DNA of 64,000 bases from Psychrobacter sp. PL19. GTDB lineage: Bacteria; Pseudomonadota; Gammaproteobacteria; Pseudomonadales; Moraxellaceae. Location: the NCBI RefSeq assembly GCF_017875835.1, contig NZ_JAGING010000001.1, forward strand, positions 186,001-250,000. The letters are read 5' to 3'. Under the pieces are notes generated by a model that saw only the letters and a program-made list of their open reading frames with translations, did not search any database and was not told where the DNA came from. A program made the translations under genes and the position numbers. Positions 18,378 through 28,281 of this stretch are shown piece by piece (the first letter of the stretch is position 1; each line of letters begins with the position of its first letter).

Positions 18378-19016
18378 ATGAAAATTCTAGTGATTGGTGC
18401 GAGTGGTCGAGTGGGTAGTGATTTGGTCAAGCAGCTGCTGGCTGATGACCATCAGGTAGTAGGAACCACACGGCAGGAAAAGAAGCTATTTGACGTCGAC
18501 AGTTATACCCAATTGAATTTAGATATTACTGCCAGTAAAGACGCTATTCAAAGCCAGATTGCTGACGATATCGACGCCGCTTATTTTGTAGCAGGCTCGG
18601 GTGGTACAAGCGTTTTAGAAGTCGATTTACACGGTGCGGTCAAGACCATGCAAGCGTTACAAGATAAAGGTATTACACGTTATATCATGCTCAGTACAGT
18701 GTTTTCATTGGATACCAGCAAATGGGACAGTGCTGCCATTACGAATTTAAAAGACTACTATATCTGTAAGCATTATGCAGATCAGTGGCTGGTAAATGAC
18801 AGCACGCTTGACTATACCATCGTACAGGCCGGTGCCTTAAAAGAGCAGGCAGGCACTGGTAATATTACTGTAAATGATACTAATGCTGGAGGCAATACGA
18901 TTGCAGATGTTGCCACTACCCTAGTTGCTGTTTTAAACGCTAGTAACACTAGTAAGCAAGTCTTCAGCATGCGTAATGGTGACACACCTATTAAAGAAGC
19001 TGTCGCAAGCTTATAA
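18378..19016 (+). CDS. NAD(P)-binding protein, atypical SDR (YwnB/NmrA-like)
   Basis: A 212-residue Rossmann protein beginning Met-Lys-Ile-Leu-Val-Ile-Gly-Ala-Ser-Gly-Arg-Val-Gly, the glycine motif of atypical SDRs. It retains a Tyr-x-x-x-Lys-like pair (Tyr-Ile-Cys-Lys) after Leu-Lys-Asp-Tyr and a Thr-Ile-Val-Gln-Ala-Gly motif that is typical of the family. Members bind NAD(P)H and act as quinone or flavin reductases or as sensors; the role here is unknown. AGGAAAG lies about 8 bases before the ATG. A MITE copy starts 23 bases after the stop. Confidence 0.8.
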   Translation: MKILVIGASGRVGSDLVKQLLADDHQVVGTTRQEKKLFDVDSYTQLNLDITASKDAIQSQIADDIDAAYFVAGSGGTSVLEVDLHGAVKTMQALQDKGITRYIMLSTVFSLDTSKWDSAAITNLKDYYICKHYADQWLVNDSTLDYTIVQAGALKEQAGTGNITVNDTNAGGNTIADVATTLVAVLNASNTSKQVFSMRNGDTPIKEAVASL

Positions 19017-19039
19017 CAACTCTGCTGACTATGAGCGAA

Positions 19040-19177
19040 TATAGTCAATGAAAAGTAATATCGATACATAATATACTGCTGGCATAAGTTTTTCTTGCTT
19101 GCTGTGCCTATGCAGACAGAGGCTGCAAAAAGCTTATACCAGCAGTACCGTCGCGTTTTTAAGGTATTTTAACTATA
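19040..19177 (+). repeat. MITE-like dispersed repeat, copy 4 (138 bp)
   Basis: Full-length copy with both terminal repeats and the internal hairpin. It fills much of the 317-base convergent gap between the NAD(P)-binding protein gene and epmA. I see nothing else in 19178-19333. Confidence 0.85.
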
Positions 19178-19333
19178 CACCGCAAATACTGAAGTCGTCA
19201 CTGTTAAATCATGCCATTAACTGGCTTATGGCGCATAGAATGGCTTAACTAATGACCTGATTTTTATTATCAGCATGTTGGTCATAGGCATTAATAACTG
19301 CAGGATAGTCGTATACTGGGTCTTGTTAGCGAC

Positions 19334-20434
19334 TTAGGCCAACCTACTAGGAAAAGAGATTACCTCTTGTAAACAGCTCGCTCCCGTTATTACCATGAGC
19401 AATCTATCTAGACCGACAGCGATACCACTACAGGGTATTAAGTCATTACAAGAGGCCAGTAAATGCTCATCAATAGGCATTTGTGGTAGGTTATGACGAC
19501 GTCGCAAGTCGTTGTCTTGTTCAAAGCGTTGTCTTAGTGCGGGTCCATCTGCTAGCTCATCATAGGCGTTCGCAATCTCAATGCCATTGATATATAACTC
19601 AAAACGTTTAGCCACCATATTACCGTCCTCATCGAGGGCGGTTTTTGCTAGGGCGGCAGTTGCAGGTGGATAGTCTACTATCAAGGTGGGTAAATCGTGG
19701 CCTAGGTTTGGCTCTACGGCATGGCTGAACAACAGATCTAACCAGCTTTGGCGGCTGTCTTCATTCCTTTCATTATTACTCTCATTCTTTCTTTCATTCT
19801 TCCTTTCGTCACTGCTATTTGCTGTATTTTCTAAGCTACTGTCTACTATAGAAAAATCAAAGCCTATCAAACCCTTGTCTTCTGCCAGCGCCTGCAGCGC
19901 CGAAATACTGGCGGTTAGCGGGTGAATGCCCACAAAGTCTATAAAGGCATCAACATAGCGATAGTGATTCATTACTATTTGATAGCCGTAAAGCACTTCT
20001 AACAACTCGCCCAACTCGGTCGCAAGGGCATCTAAGCTGTAATGTGGCTGATACCACTCAAGCATGGTGAATTCAATATTATGCCGCGCCCCTATCTCAT
20101 TATCACGAAAGACTGGGCAAATTTGATAGATAGGCACCTGCCAGCTGGCAAGCAAACGCTTCATCGCAAATTCAGGTGAGGTGTGCAGATAGTAAATGCG
20201 TGGTTGATCTTGATAGGTGACGTTAGCAGCTACTGATTGTAAGAATGTGTCGGTATTAGCCGCTTGTGACAATAGTGGCGTTTGAACCTCAAGTACTTGG
20301 CGGGTTATAAAAAACTGCCGAATGTCATTAAGAAGTTGCGCACGCTTATGTGCCATTGCCAACGTCATCGTGGGAGCGTATGTTGGCGTAGCATTAGGCA
20401 TAGAGCCAGAAATGTGGCTATTATTTTTGGTCAT
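19334..20434 (-). CDS. epmA: Elongation factor P--(R)-beta-lysine ligase EpmA
   Basis: A 366-residue class II lysyl-tRNA-synthetase-like enzyme without the anticodon-binding domain, which attaches beta-lysine to EF-P. Motif 2 is seen as Phe-Arg-Asp-Asn-Glu-Ile-Gly-Ala-Arg-His-Asn-Ile-Glu-Phe, and motif 3 as Gly-Ile-Ala-Val-Gly-Leu-Asp-Arg-Leu. A short low-complexity insert (Glu-Arg-Lys-Asn repeats) interrupts the middle at about residues 212-230. The family partners EpmB and EF-P are not in this window. AGG lies upstream of the ATG. pdxB follows on the same strand, about 60 bases upstream. Confidence 0.92.
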   Translation of the reverse strand: MTKNNSHISGSMPNATPTYAPTMTLAMAHKRAQLLNDIRQFFITRQVLEVQTPLLSQAANTDTFLQSVAANVTYQDQPRIYYLHTSPEFAMKRLLASWQVPIYQICPVFRDNEIGARHNIEFTMLEWYQPHYSLDALATELGELLEVLYGYQIVMNHYRYVDAFIDFVGIHPLTASISALQALAEDKGLIGFDFSIVDSSLENTANSSDERKNERKNESNNERNEDSRQSWLDLLFSHAVEPNLGHDLPTLIVDYPPATAALAKTALDEDGNMVAKRFELYINGIEIANAYDELADGPALRQRFEQDNDLRRRHNLPQMPIDEHLLASCNDLIPCSGIAVGLDRLLMVITGASCLQEVISFPSRLA

Positions 20435-20497
20435 GTTTGCCTACAGTTTATTGCTAATTATTGATACGCTGCTGTTATATTATCTAAAACTTTTCAT

Positions 20498-21652
20498 TTA
20501 AAACTGCCATTCGCGGCGCAAGTGGTAATCACGTCTCAGCTGATCAAAATCAGCCCCGCTAACCTGACCATCGACTAGCGTGCCACGTAATAAGGCATCG
20601 TCTTGCATAATGTCATAATATTTTATTAATCTACCTGGATAAGCTTGTAGATCTGACCATAAAAACATGTTGACTGGTAGTAAGTTATGCATGGACTGGG
20701 CCGGTGTTATGGCTAATTCCTCACATAACGTATCATAGATTATTTGGGTACCGCGCAGTTTACCTTCTAAAGTGTAGCCAGCGATATGTGGGGTGGCAAT
20801 GGCCAGCTTCGACAATAGACTTTCATTGATTTGTGGTTCATGTTCAAACACATCGAGCACCACTTGTCGCGCTGTGCGGTCAATATCTGCTGCTAGATCG
20901 TCAGCATTAATTACCGGCCCGCGCGCGCTATTAATTAACATGGTGTGCGGCGGCATAGCGGCCAAAGCGGCGGCATTGATAAGATGACGTGTGGGATAGT
21001 CACTCTGCTTACTACCATTAACGCCATCATTGTCGGTCAAGGGCACATGTAAACTCACCACATCACTTTGACCAAGTACCTGTGCAAAACTGGCATTATT
21101 AAACCGTGAGGCGGGTAATAATGGGTCATAACCCAGCACTTGCCAGCCTAGATCAGTAGCATATTGAGCAAGCGTATTGCCTATATTGCCAAGTCCAACA
21201 ATGCCTAGCGTCATTGGCTGCTGCCAATGCTGCGGACGTAAAGTCAAAATAGCCGTCAGCACATACTGCGCTACCGAATGCTTACTACAGCCTGCGGCAT
21301 TAGCGAAAGTAATATTGCGCGTATTTAAATAATCTTGATCAACATGATCGGTGCCAATAGTGGTAGAACCAATATATGTTACGCTACGATTATCGGCCAA
21401 TAACGACTCACCTATCGGGGTCACAGACCTTATCAATAGTACATCAGGCTGTATATCTAGTAGCAATTGGGCATTGATATCACGTCCTGCCAAAGTCACA
21501 ATCTTGACCATCTGTTCGGTAGCTTGCCCAAGTGTTGAGCTGTTAAAAAACTCATCAAGGCCGGCGATGTTGATATCAGCGACTATAATGAGAGGTTTAA
21601 TGGTTTGAGCTGATTCGTGAATATTAACAGTAGAAGATAGGGTGTTAGGCAT
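20498..21652 (-). CDS. pdxB: Erythronate-4-phosphate dehydrogenase PdxB
   Basis: A 384-residue D-2-hydroxyacid dehydrogenase of pyridoxal-phosphate synthesis. The NAD-binding loop is Gly-Leu-Gly-Asn-Ile-Gly-Asn-Thr; the catalytic Arg lies in Asn-Ser-Ala-Arg-Gly-Pro, Glu in Asp-Val-Phe-Glu-His-Glu-Pro, and His in Thr-Pro-His-Ile-Ala-Gly-Tyr-Thr. The C-terminus carries the PdxB-specific dimerisation region. The first 20 residues before Leu-Ile-Ile-Val-Ala-Asp are probably disordered or a slightly early start. It shares orientation with epmA downstream. Confidence 0.92.
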   Translation of the reverse strand: MPNTLSSTVNIHESAQTIKPLIIVADINIAGLDEFFNSSTLGQATEQMVKIVTLAGRDINAQLLLDIQPDVLLIRSVTPIGESLLADNRSVTYIGSTTIGTDHVDQDYLNTRNITFANAAGCSKHSVAQYVLTAILTLRPQHWQQPMTLGIVGLGNIGNTLAQYATDLGWQVLGYDPLLPASRFNNASFAQVLGQSDVVSLHVPLTDNDGVNGSKQSDYPTRHLINAAALAAMPPHTMLINSARGPVINADDLAADIDRTARQVVLDVFEHEPQINESLLSKLAIATPHIAGYTLEGKLRGTQIIYDTLCEELAITPAQSMHNLLPVNMFLWSDLQAYPGRLIKYYDIMQDDALLRGTLVDGQVSGADFDQLRRDYHLRREWQF

Positions 21653-21784
21653 CGTTGAGCAACTCTATTGTTGAGATATTATTATTTAAGATAGCGGTAT
21701 TATCTATGCAGAATGATTATGCAACGTATTGTTTCACACCAGCGTTGTTACGCCTCATATAGTCTTTACTACAGCATAACGGCT

Positions 21785-22945
21785 TCAGTCAGGGTTGTTC
21801 TTATTGTGGTCATTGTGGTCATTGTGGTCATCAACAGGTCTCTCGGTTGGCCCGTCAGTTAACAGCACTTCTTGGGGTGCAAAAATTTCGTTTTTATGTT
21901 GAGATATCCACTCACGCCATACCGCAAGACCAATTGCCAGTACGACAGGGCCGATGAACAAACCAACGAAACCAAATGCGGTTAGGCCGCCTAATACGCC
22001 AATAAAAATAATGATAAAAGGAATTTTAGTGGCCCCACTAATAACAATAGGACGAATAAGATTGTCGACCCAACTTATTACTAGTACACCCCATAATGCC
22101 AGACCAATACCTTCGGTGGTCTGTCCTTGACTTAATAACCAAATCGATACGGCACCCCAGGCAAACGGCGTCCCAAAGGGTATGAGCGCGACCATAAAGG
22201 TAATAAGCGTCAATAATATTGGACTTGGTGAGCCGGAAAAATAATAACCGATACCTGCCAGTACTGCCTGCGCCAATGCGGTTAGACCAATACCGTATAC
22301 TACCGCGCGCGTGGTAGTACCTACAGAGTCGATGTAACCATCAATACGATTACCGATAATATTGCGCAAGGCTTGGCGAATTTGACGTATGAGATTGGTA
22401 CCATCACGATAAAAAAAGAATAGCGTCATCAGAGCCATCCCAAGTTTGGCAAGGCTACTGAACACCACATCAAACGCTACTTTGCCATAGTATAGATGCG
22501 ACTGAACCCAAATGCGAAAGGCTTCAAGCGTGCCTTCAGGATTTTTGTTGATTCTCCACAGAACATCTTTGACTTGCTGACCGATAATGGGTATGTCTTT
22601 AATAGAATCGGGCACATCTACGTAGCCCACTCTAATGCGATAAACCAAGTTGCTGATTAAACTCAATGCTTCTTGCTGCAGAATAAATACCCCAATAACC
22701 AGGGGCACGCCTATTATTAAAGAGATGCTAACCGTCATAATAGCCGCACTAAAGTCCGAACTGAGCCGCACTTTTTCATGAAAGAATTTATAAATTGGAA
22801 AGGTCACATAGGCCAAAATCGCCGCCCACAATGCCGGCACAATAAAAAACTGCACCACTTGAAAACATAATATAAACAGCACTACTAACAAAGTAATTGC
22901 TAGCAAGCGCTGAATAACAAATTCTTTTGTCCAGTTTTCAATCAT
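21785..22945 (-). CDS. AI-2E family transporter (PerM/YdiK-like permease)
   Basis: A 386-residue inner-membrane protein with about seven to eight hydrophobic helices and the family's large hydrophilic segment after helix 3 (residues about 95-160). The C-terminal half has the conserved Phe-Gly-Thr-Pro-Phe-Ala-Trp-Gly and Gly-Leu-Phe-Ile-Gly-Pro-Val segments. Family members are putative exporters of signalling or small molecules, or sodium/proton antiporters; substrate unknown. The tail has an in-frame 9-base repeat coding Asp-His-Asn three times, next to the stop. The ATG at 22945 is preferred over a TTG at 22972, but neither has a good ribosome site. Confidence 0.85.
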   Translation of the reverse strand: MIENWTKEFVIQRLLAITLLVVLFILCFQVVQFFIVPALWAAILAYVTFPIYKFFHEKVRLSSDFSAAIMTVSISLIIGVPLVIGVFILQQEALSLISNLVYRIRVGYVDVPDSIKDIPIIGQQVKDVLWRINKNPEGTLEAFRIWVQSHLYYGKVAFDVVFSSLAKLGMALMTLFFFYRDGTNLIRQIRQALRNIIGNRIDGYIDSVGTTTRAVVYGIGLTALAQAVLAGIGYYFSGSPSPILLTLITFMVALIPFGTPFAWGAVSIWLLSQGQTTEGIGLALWGVLVISWVDNLIRPIVISGATKIPFIIIFIGVLGGLTAFGFVGLFIGPVVLAIGLAVWREWISQHKNEIFAPQEVLLTDGPTERPVDDHNDHNDHNKNNPD

Positions 22946-23729
22946 AGGGTATAAACCAAGAACAGACAGCAAAAACCTAGTGCGCTTTTACTGCAAAATT
23001 TTTAAATATATAGACGCCAACCTATAGGCAATATCCATAAGCTGTAATCGCTGGCGATAGTTATTAGCGGTTATTATTTTGTATAGCATGGGGTGCCGCA
23101 GTATAAAGGACAACCCGACAAAACAGGGGCTATTGGCTCTCATTATGCAGCAAGAGATAGCAAATAAATAATACTGTGTTGTAATTTTTACTTACAACTT
23201 TCTTTGTATAGTCTAACTGAATAGTAACGGTAATGCTTAGAATACAATGCTTAAAAACGGTAGCGGACTAATGCCTTTGATCTCGACTTCTTACACAGAC
23301 ACTGGTCAGGGTAATTCACTGCTGCGTTCTCGTAGGACTAACAATTAATGCTATACTGAATAAATTATTTTTTTATTTTCTAAATAAAGTTGAATCAATT
23401 TTACACCGTCTGTTTTCACTACTTTTAGTGCTTAATGTATTTTTAAGACTGTTATTGTAGAATTACTTTTAACAATTACTTTTAACAATCACTTTTAAAA
23501 GGACTCTAAAAGCTACTTTTTAGTAGCTGGCCTTAGTCTCTTAAGTATGGTGCATCAGCAGTACGTTGGCGCCTGCTTAAAGTTTTACACTCATAATGCT
23601 AATTCGAAATTCGGATTTAACATTAAGGGTTATGTTTTGGATAATTGCGGCTTCATTTTGCATTAGTTTTATTTTGAACTGAGATTGATCCACCAAATTT
23701 TAAACCATATAATGATAGGAACAATAAAA
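22946..23729. other. Divergent intergenic region before nadE
   Basis: About 780 bases with no supported gene. It includes a partial 13-bp tandem array at 23465-23500 (units ACTTTTAACAATT, ACTTTTAACAATC and a shortened third) and otherwise only AT-rich sequence with promoters for both directions. Confidence 0.6.
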
Positions 23730-25421
23730 ATGTCTAAAGACACTGATAACCCTAACCTTACCGCCTCACATGAGACTAGCAAAACTATTATGCCACAAGA
23801 TACCGTCACTTTTGCCTTAGCGCAATCACACTTTTTGGTCGGTGATATCACTGGCAATGCTGAAAAAATGCGCGCGCTGGCGTTACAAGCTCGCGAGCAA
23901 GGCGCTGATGTTATCGTCTTCCCAGAGCTGGCATTATTAGGGTATCCGCCGCAAGATTTACTGTTGCGTCCAAGCTTGTCAGGTCGCGTCAAAAGCGCCC
24001 TGTCTACCCTAAGTGATATTGACGATATCGTGATGATCGTCGGCTATCCCCATGTCGACCATCATGGTACTTTTAACTCTGCTGCTATTCTACATAACGG
24101 TCATCAAAAGGGCTTTTATCACAAACAGTTCTTACCTAATTACGGGGTCTTTGATGAGCGCCGTTACTTCGATAAAGGCCGAAATCAGGTTTTATTTGAC
24201 TATAAGGGCATCACAATAGGCCTACTTATCTGCGAAGACTTATGGGAAAAAAGCCCCATTGCTGATCTAAAAAAGCAAGGTGCTGATCTGGTCGTCAGTC
24301 TAAATGCCTCTCCCTTTGAGATTGGGAAACAGGATGCTCGCAAAGCGATGCTGACGAAACGCAGCCACGAGCATACGCTTCCTATCGTTTACATCAATGC
24401 GGTTGGTGGTCAAGACGACTTAGTATTTGACGGCGGCTCTATGGTGGTACAGGCAGATGGTACTATTGCTCACGAAGCCCCGCGTTTTTTGAATCAGCTA
24501 TTACTGGCCACTCTAGATGTCAACACGTCTAAATTCAATACTCAAGTAAAATCACCACTATCATTGAGCCGTGAGTCAGAGATGTACCAAGCTCTAGTGG
24601 TTGGCCTACGTGATTATGTCAATCTTTCCGGGTTTTCTGGGATTATTCTCGGTCTGTCAGGGGGTATCGATTCAGCGTTAACCTTATGTATCGCAGTTGA
24701 TGCGCTAGGTGCTGATAAAGTCTATGCTGTAATGATGCCGTATGAATACACCTCAAAAATCAGCCTCGAGGACGCGCAAGCACAAGCACGACGCTTAAAT
24801 GTTTCTTATACCGTTTGCCCTATTTTTGACGCGGTTGAAGGTATTCGCCACACCCTTGCGCCTTTATTTAACAAGTCGCCTGCAGATACTACCGAAGAGA
24901 ATATTCAAGCACGGGCCCGCGGTGTCATTTTGATGGCCTTATCTAATAAGTTTGGGCATTTGGTCATCACTACCGGTAACAAGTCAGAGCTGGCCGTCGG
25001 CTACTCTACCTTATATGGTGATATGGCAGGTGGTTTTGATGTCTTAAAAGACGTTTACAAGTCACAAGTTTATGACTTGGCAAGCTACCGCAACCGCCTC
25101 GAGGACACACCAGTTATTCCTGAGCGTGTTATAACACGGCCACCATCAGCTGAGCTACGTCCAGACCAAAAAGATCAAGACAGCTTGCCAAACTATGATG
25201 TCTTGGATGGTATCTTGACCTTATATGTCGATGAAGATATGGGCTATCAAGACATCATTGATAAAGGCTTCGATGCGGATGTGGTCGCTAAAATTATCAG
25301 AATGGTTGATAATAGTGAGTATAAACGCTGTCAAGCGCCTATTGGCACTAAAATCAGCCACAAAGCCTTTGGACGTGAACGTCGTTATCCATTGGTGAAC
25401 AAATGGTCAATTAAAGGGTAA
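23730..25421 (+). CDS. nadE: Glutamine-dependent NAD+ synthetase
   Basis: A 563-residue two-domain enzyme. The N-terminal nitrilase-type glutaminase domain carries Glu in Phe-Pro-Glu-Leu-Ala-Leu-Leu-Gly-Tyr, Lys in His-Lys-Gln-Phe-Leu-Pro-Asn-Tyr and Cys in Leu-Ile-Cys-Glu-Asp. The C-terminal NAD-synthase domain has the P-loop Leu-Ser-Gly-Gly-Ile-Asp-Ser-Ala and the Thr-Gly-Asn-Lys-Ser-Glu motif. It makes NAD from deamido-NAD, ATP and glutamine. The ATG at 23730 has AGGA nine bases upstream; a TTG at 23685 is unlikely. A terminator lies 120 bases downstream. Confidence 0.95.
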   Translation: MSKDTDNPNLTASHETSKTIMPQDTVTFALAQSHFLVGDITGNAEKMRALALQAREQGADVIVFPELALLGYPPQDLLLRPSLSGRVKSALSTLSDIDDIVMIVGYPHVDHHGTFNSAAILHNGHQKGFYHKQFLPNYGVFDERRYFDKGRNQVLFDYKGITIGLLICEDLWEKSPIADLKKQGADLVVSLNASPFEIGKQDARKAMLTKRSHEHTLPIVYINAVGGQDDLVFDGGSMVVQADGTIAHEAPRFLNQLLLATLDVNTSKFNTQVKSPLSLSRESEMYQALVVGLRDYVNLSGFSGIILGLSGGIDSALTLCIAVDALGADKVYAVMMPYEYTSKISLEDAQAQARRLNVSYTVCPIFDAVEGIRHTLAPLFNKSPADTTEENIQARARGVILMALSNKFGHLVITTGNKSELAVGYSTLYGDMAGGFDVLKDVYKSQVYDLASYRNRLEDTPVIPERVITRPPSAELRPDQKDQDSLPNYDVLDGILTLYVDEDMGYQDIIDKGFDADVVAKIIRMVDNSEYKRCQAPIGTKISHKAFGRERRYPLVNKWSIKG

Positions 25422-25539
25422 CGTTTAACTATCCCTCAATCGATGTGACAATGATCACGGTTTAATATCTGTCATATCGATTGTTTGAAATGATAATAGC
25501 TTTAGATTTTAAGCACAGAAATTAGCGTATTTTATAATG

Positions 25540-25566
25540 AGCTGGGTACTTACCTAGCTTTTTTAT
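25540..25566 (+). terminator. Terminator after nadE
   Basis: AGCTGGGT pairs with ACCTAGCT (one mismatch) over a 4-base loop, followed by TTTTTATT. Confidence 0.7.
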
Positions 25567-25673
25567 TATCAGAATTTTGTTAGTCGCATAATGAAACTGA
25601 TGGCTTATTCTATACCACCACACCTATCCCACATCTTAATGGTCGTCCTAACCAGTTGCTATCCGAGTATGTC

Positions 25674-26948
25674 ATGAGCTTGCTAACCGCTAGTGTGTTT
25701 CTTTTATTATTAATTGCGCTCAGCGCCTTCGTCTCTAGCGCTGAGATTGCGATCGCAGCTGCCCGTAAGGTCAAGCTGCAAATTCTGGCCAAAGAAGGTG
25801 ACGTACGAGCGCTGGTCGTCCTTAATATGCAAGAGCATCCCGGTAGCTTTATCACCGTGGTACAAGTGGTTCTTAATGCCGTGGCCATTTCAGCGGGCGC
25901 TATTGGTGAGTCGGCCATCAGTCCCTATTTGGAGCTGTTGTTTAATAATGAGGCGTTGGCATCGGTGGTGTCGTTTGTACTGGTCACTAGTGTGTTCTCA
26001 TTATTTGCTGACTTAATGCCTAGACGTCTCGCCATGTCGAACACTGAACTCATTGCCGTAAAATTAGTACAGCCAATGATTTTTTTGATCTTTATTCTAA
26101 AGCCTATTATTTGGGTATTTGATGGCGCAGCGAACTTGATATTCAAGCTAATAGGTATCTCAACCGTACGTAACGACGATATGACCTCAGAAGACATCTA
26201 TGCAGTGATGGATGCCGGTGCTGAAGCCGGTGTGCTCAAGCAACAAGAGCACCATTTGATTGAAAATATCTTTGAAATGCAAGAGCGTACAGTAACTTCG
26301 GTGATGAATCCTCGCGAACATATTGTCTATTTCGATAGCCAAGCCAGCACCGAACAAGTGGTCAAGGTAATGATTGAGCAGCCACATAATAAGTTTTTGG
26401 TCTGTCATGATGATGATTTGGAGCATATTACGGGTTATGTTGAGTCGCGCAGCTTTTTGGCTTTGGTGCTCGAGCAGCAGGAGGTTTGCTTAACGGACAA
26501 GGCGTTATTAAAACCAGCACTGTTTATTCCCAATACCTTGTCGCTATTTGAAGTGTTAGAAATGTTTAAGTCTACTGGTGCTGACTTTGCGGTAATCGTT
26601 AATGAATATGGGCTAGTGGTTGGGGTTATTACCCTAAAAGACGTGATGAGCATCGTCATGGGTGAGTTGGTTACGCTAGAGGAGCAGCCTATCGTCCAAC
26701 GTACTGACAACTCTTGGTTAATCGACGGCATGACGCCGATTGAAGATGTGATTCGCTCATTAGGAATTATTAACTTACCCAACAGCCAAAATTACGAAAC
26801 TATTAGCGGCTTTATGACGTATATGCTGCGCAAGATCCCTAAGAAGACGGACAGTATTGAATACGCCAACTATCGCTTTGAAATTTTGGCTACTGATAAC
26901 CACAAAATTAATCAGCTGTTAGTGACCAAGTTTGAAGATATTATTTAA
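25674..26948 (+). CDS. CNNM/CorC-type membrane protein (DUF21 plus CBS pair plus CorC/HlyC domain)
   Basis: A 424-residue protein of the 'hemolysin family' or magnesium/cobalt-efflux group. The N-terminal DUF21 domain has the Ser-Ala-Phe-Val-Ser-Ser-Ala-Glu-Ile signature near residue 20 and three hydrophobic helices (up to about residue 150). A CBS-domain pair lies at about 205-330 (starting Val-Met-Asn-Pro-Arg), and a CorC/HlyC domain closes the protein. Members export Mg2+ or Na+; the historic hemolysin label is probably misleading. The ATG at 25674 is chosen over a TTG at 25656. A duplicated 11-base piece (GATATTATTTA) straddles the stop codon. Confidence 0.88.
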   Translation: MSLLTASVFLLLLIALSAFVSSAEIAIAAARKVKLQILAKEGDVRALVVLNMQEHPGSFITVVQVVLNAVAISAGAIGESAISPYLELLFNNEALASVVSFVLVTSVFSLFADLMPRRLAMSNTELIAVKLVQPMIFLIFILKPIIWVFDGAANLIFKLIGISTVRNDDMTSEDIYAVMDAGAEAGVLKQQEHHLIENIFEMQERTVTSVMNPREHIVYFDSQASTEQVVKVMIEQPHNKFLVCHDDDLEHITGYVESRSFLALVLEQQEVCLTDKALLKPALFIPNTLSLFEVLEMFKSTGADFAVIVNEYGLVVGVITLKDVMSIVMGELVTLEEQPIVQRTDNSWLIDGMTPIEDVIRSLGIINLPNSQNYETISGFMTYMLRKIPKKTDSIEYANYRFEILATDNHKINQLLVTKFEDII

Positions 26949-27009
26949 AATTTAGAGATATTATTTAATAATAGCGATATGGTGTGTTTGGCTGTTGTAG
27001 CTGAACTTA

Positions 27010-27819
27010 CTAAGCGCGCGCACCAAATATCGCTGTACCAACCCGCACCATAGTAGAGCCATTGGCAATGGCCTCTGCCATATCCCCACTCATACCCATA
27101 CTGAGCGTATCCCACGCCGGCAGTTCTGGATACTGCTGCTTGATATCTGCAAATATCTGCTGGGTTCGAGCAAAACTATCATTATCCGCTTTGGCCGGGA
27201 TAATCATCAGTCCACGTAACTGCAAGCGTTCATAACCTTTAATAGCTGCTATCAACTCTGGCAACTGTTCCGGCAGACAGCCTGACTTACTGTCTTCATC
27301 ATCTATATTGAGCTGAATAAGCACGTTAAGCGGTGCCATATCGTCTGGGCGCTGATCATTCAATCTTTTGGCAATGATGTCGCGCTCAAGGGTCTGTACC
27401 CAGTCAAAATGCTCAGCTATATCACGGGTTTTGTTACGCTGAATACTACCGATGTAATGCCAAACTATCTTCTCACCGTCAGGATGATCTTTTAGGATAG
27501 CAATTTTTTCGATCGCTTCTTGTAGATAGTTTTCGCCAAAATCATGCTGTCCTTGGCTGGCTAAAGTGGCAATCATCTCGGCAGGCTTAGTTTTAGAAAC
27601 GGCCAGTAAAGTCACAATAGGTACGCTATCAGCTTCGGTAACGTCTGCTTGTGTACATGCCTGCTCGACTTGTTGGCTTACTTGTTGCCAGTTATCAACT
27701 AGACTATCTTTATCAAAAGCTGAAGTCATATTATTGCTAATATGTTCATTAGTATTGGGACCTTCACTAGTATTGGTCTGGACATTATTGGCATCGTGCT
27801 GATTAGACGTAGTATTCAT
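27010..27819 (-). CDS. yggS: PLP homeostasis protein YggS (YggS/PROSC family)
   Basis: A 269-residue alanine-racemase-like barrel that binds pyridoxal phosphate without known enzyme activity and helps PLP balance. The PLP lysine is in Leu-Leu-Ala-Val-Ser-Lys-Thr-Lys-Pro; also seen are Phe-Gly-Glu-Asn-Tyr-Leu-Gln-Glu, His-Tyr-Ile-Gly-Ser-Ile-Gln-Arg-Asn-Lys and Leu-Ser-Met-Gly-Met-Ser-Gly-Asp. About 40 N-terminal residues are an Asn/Thr/Ser-rich extension; a Met at residue 31 is another possible start. It diverges from pilT, the usual neighbour in Pseudomonadales. Confidence 0.92.
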   Translation of the reverse strand: MNTTSNQHDANNVQTNTSEGPNTNEHISNNMTSAFDKDSLVDNWQQVSQQVEQACTQADVTEADSVPIVTLLAVSKTKPAEMIATLASQGQHDFGENYLQEAIEKIAILKDHPDGEKIVWHYIGSIQRNKTRDIAEHFDWVQTLERDIIAKRLNDQRPDDMAPLNVLIQLNIDDEDSKSGCLPEQLPELIAAIKGYERLQLRGLMIIPAKADNDSFARTQQIFADIKQQYPELPAWDTLSMGMSGDMAEAIANGSTMVRVGTAIFGARA

Positions 27820-28026
27820 AAAAACTCACAAAGTATATTTTTGACTTGAAGGGTATTTTTTAACTATTGTTAGACAGCTGTTATTAGATCAGCATAGCAT
27901 TAAGTGAAACTCAATAGAATAAGGTGATGAACGGTGGTCTTTACATTTTCTTAGCATCACAGATGGTTAAATTTTAATAGTCTTGTTATGATATTGTGAC
28001 ATATTTTGAAACAAGCTACTGAAAAT

Positions 28027-28186
28027 CATAGTGATTTTGATACATAGTGATTTTGATACATAGTGATTTTGATACATAGTGATTTTGATACATAGTGATT
28101 TTGATACATAGTGATTTTGATACATAGTGATTTTGATACATAGTGATTTTGATATGTAGTGATTTTAATATACAGTAATTTTAACA
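28027..28186. repeat. Tandem array, 16 bp x 8 perfect plus 2 degenerate units, upstream of pilT
   Basis: The unit CATAGTGATTTTGATA is repeated eight times without change from 28027 to 28154, followed by two decayed units to 28186. There are no spacers, so it is not a CRISPR. The array ends about 95 bases before the pilT start in the yggS/pilT divergent region. Confidence 0.95.
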
Positions 28187-28281
28187 AGAGCAATTCAATA
28201 TAATTTCATATGCTGGTATTTCGTAAAATACTTTGGTGGTTGTTTTATCTTACCCTTATTGATTGATAGGAATTTCTGACT

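Noticed and set aside
28027-28186. Array before pilT as a possible CRISPR
   Set aside because: Units are contiguous 16-mers with no spacers and no cas genes are near.
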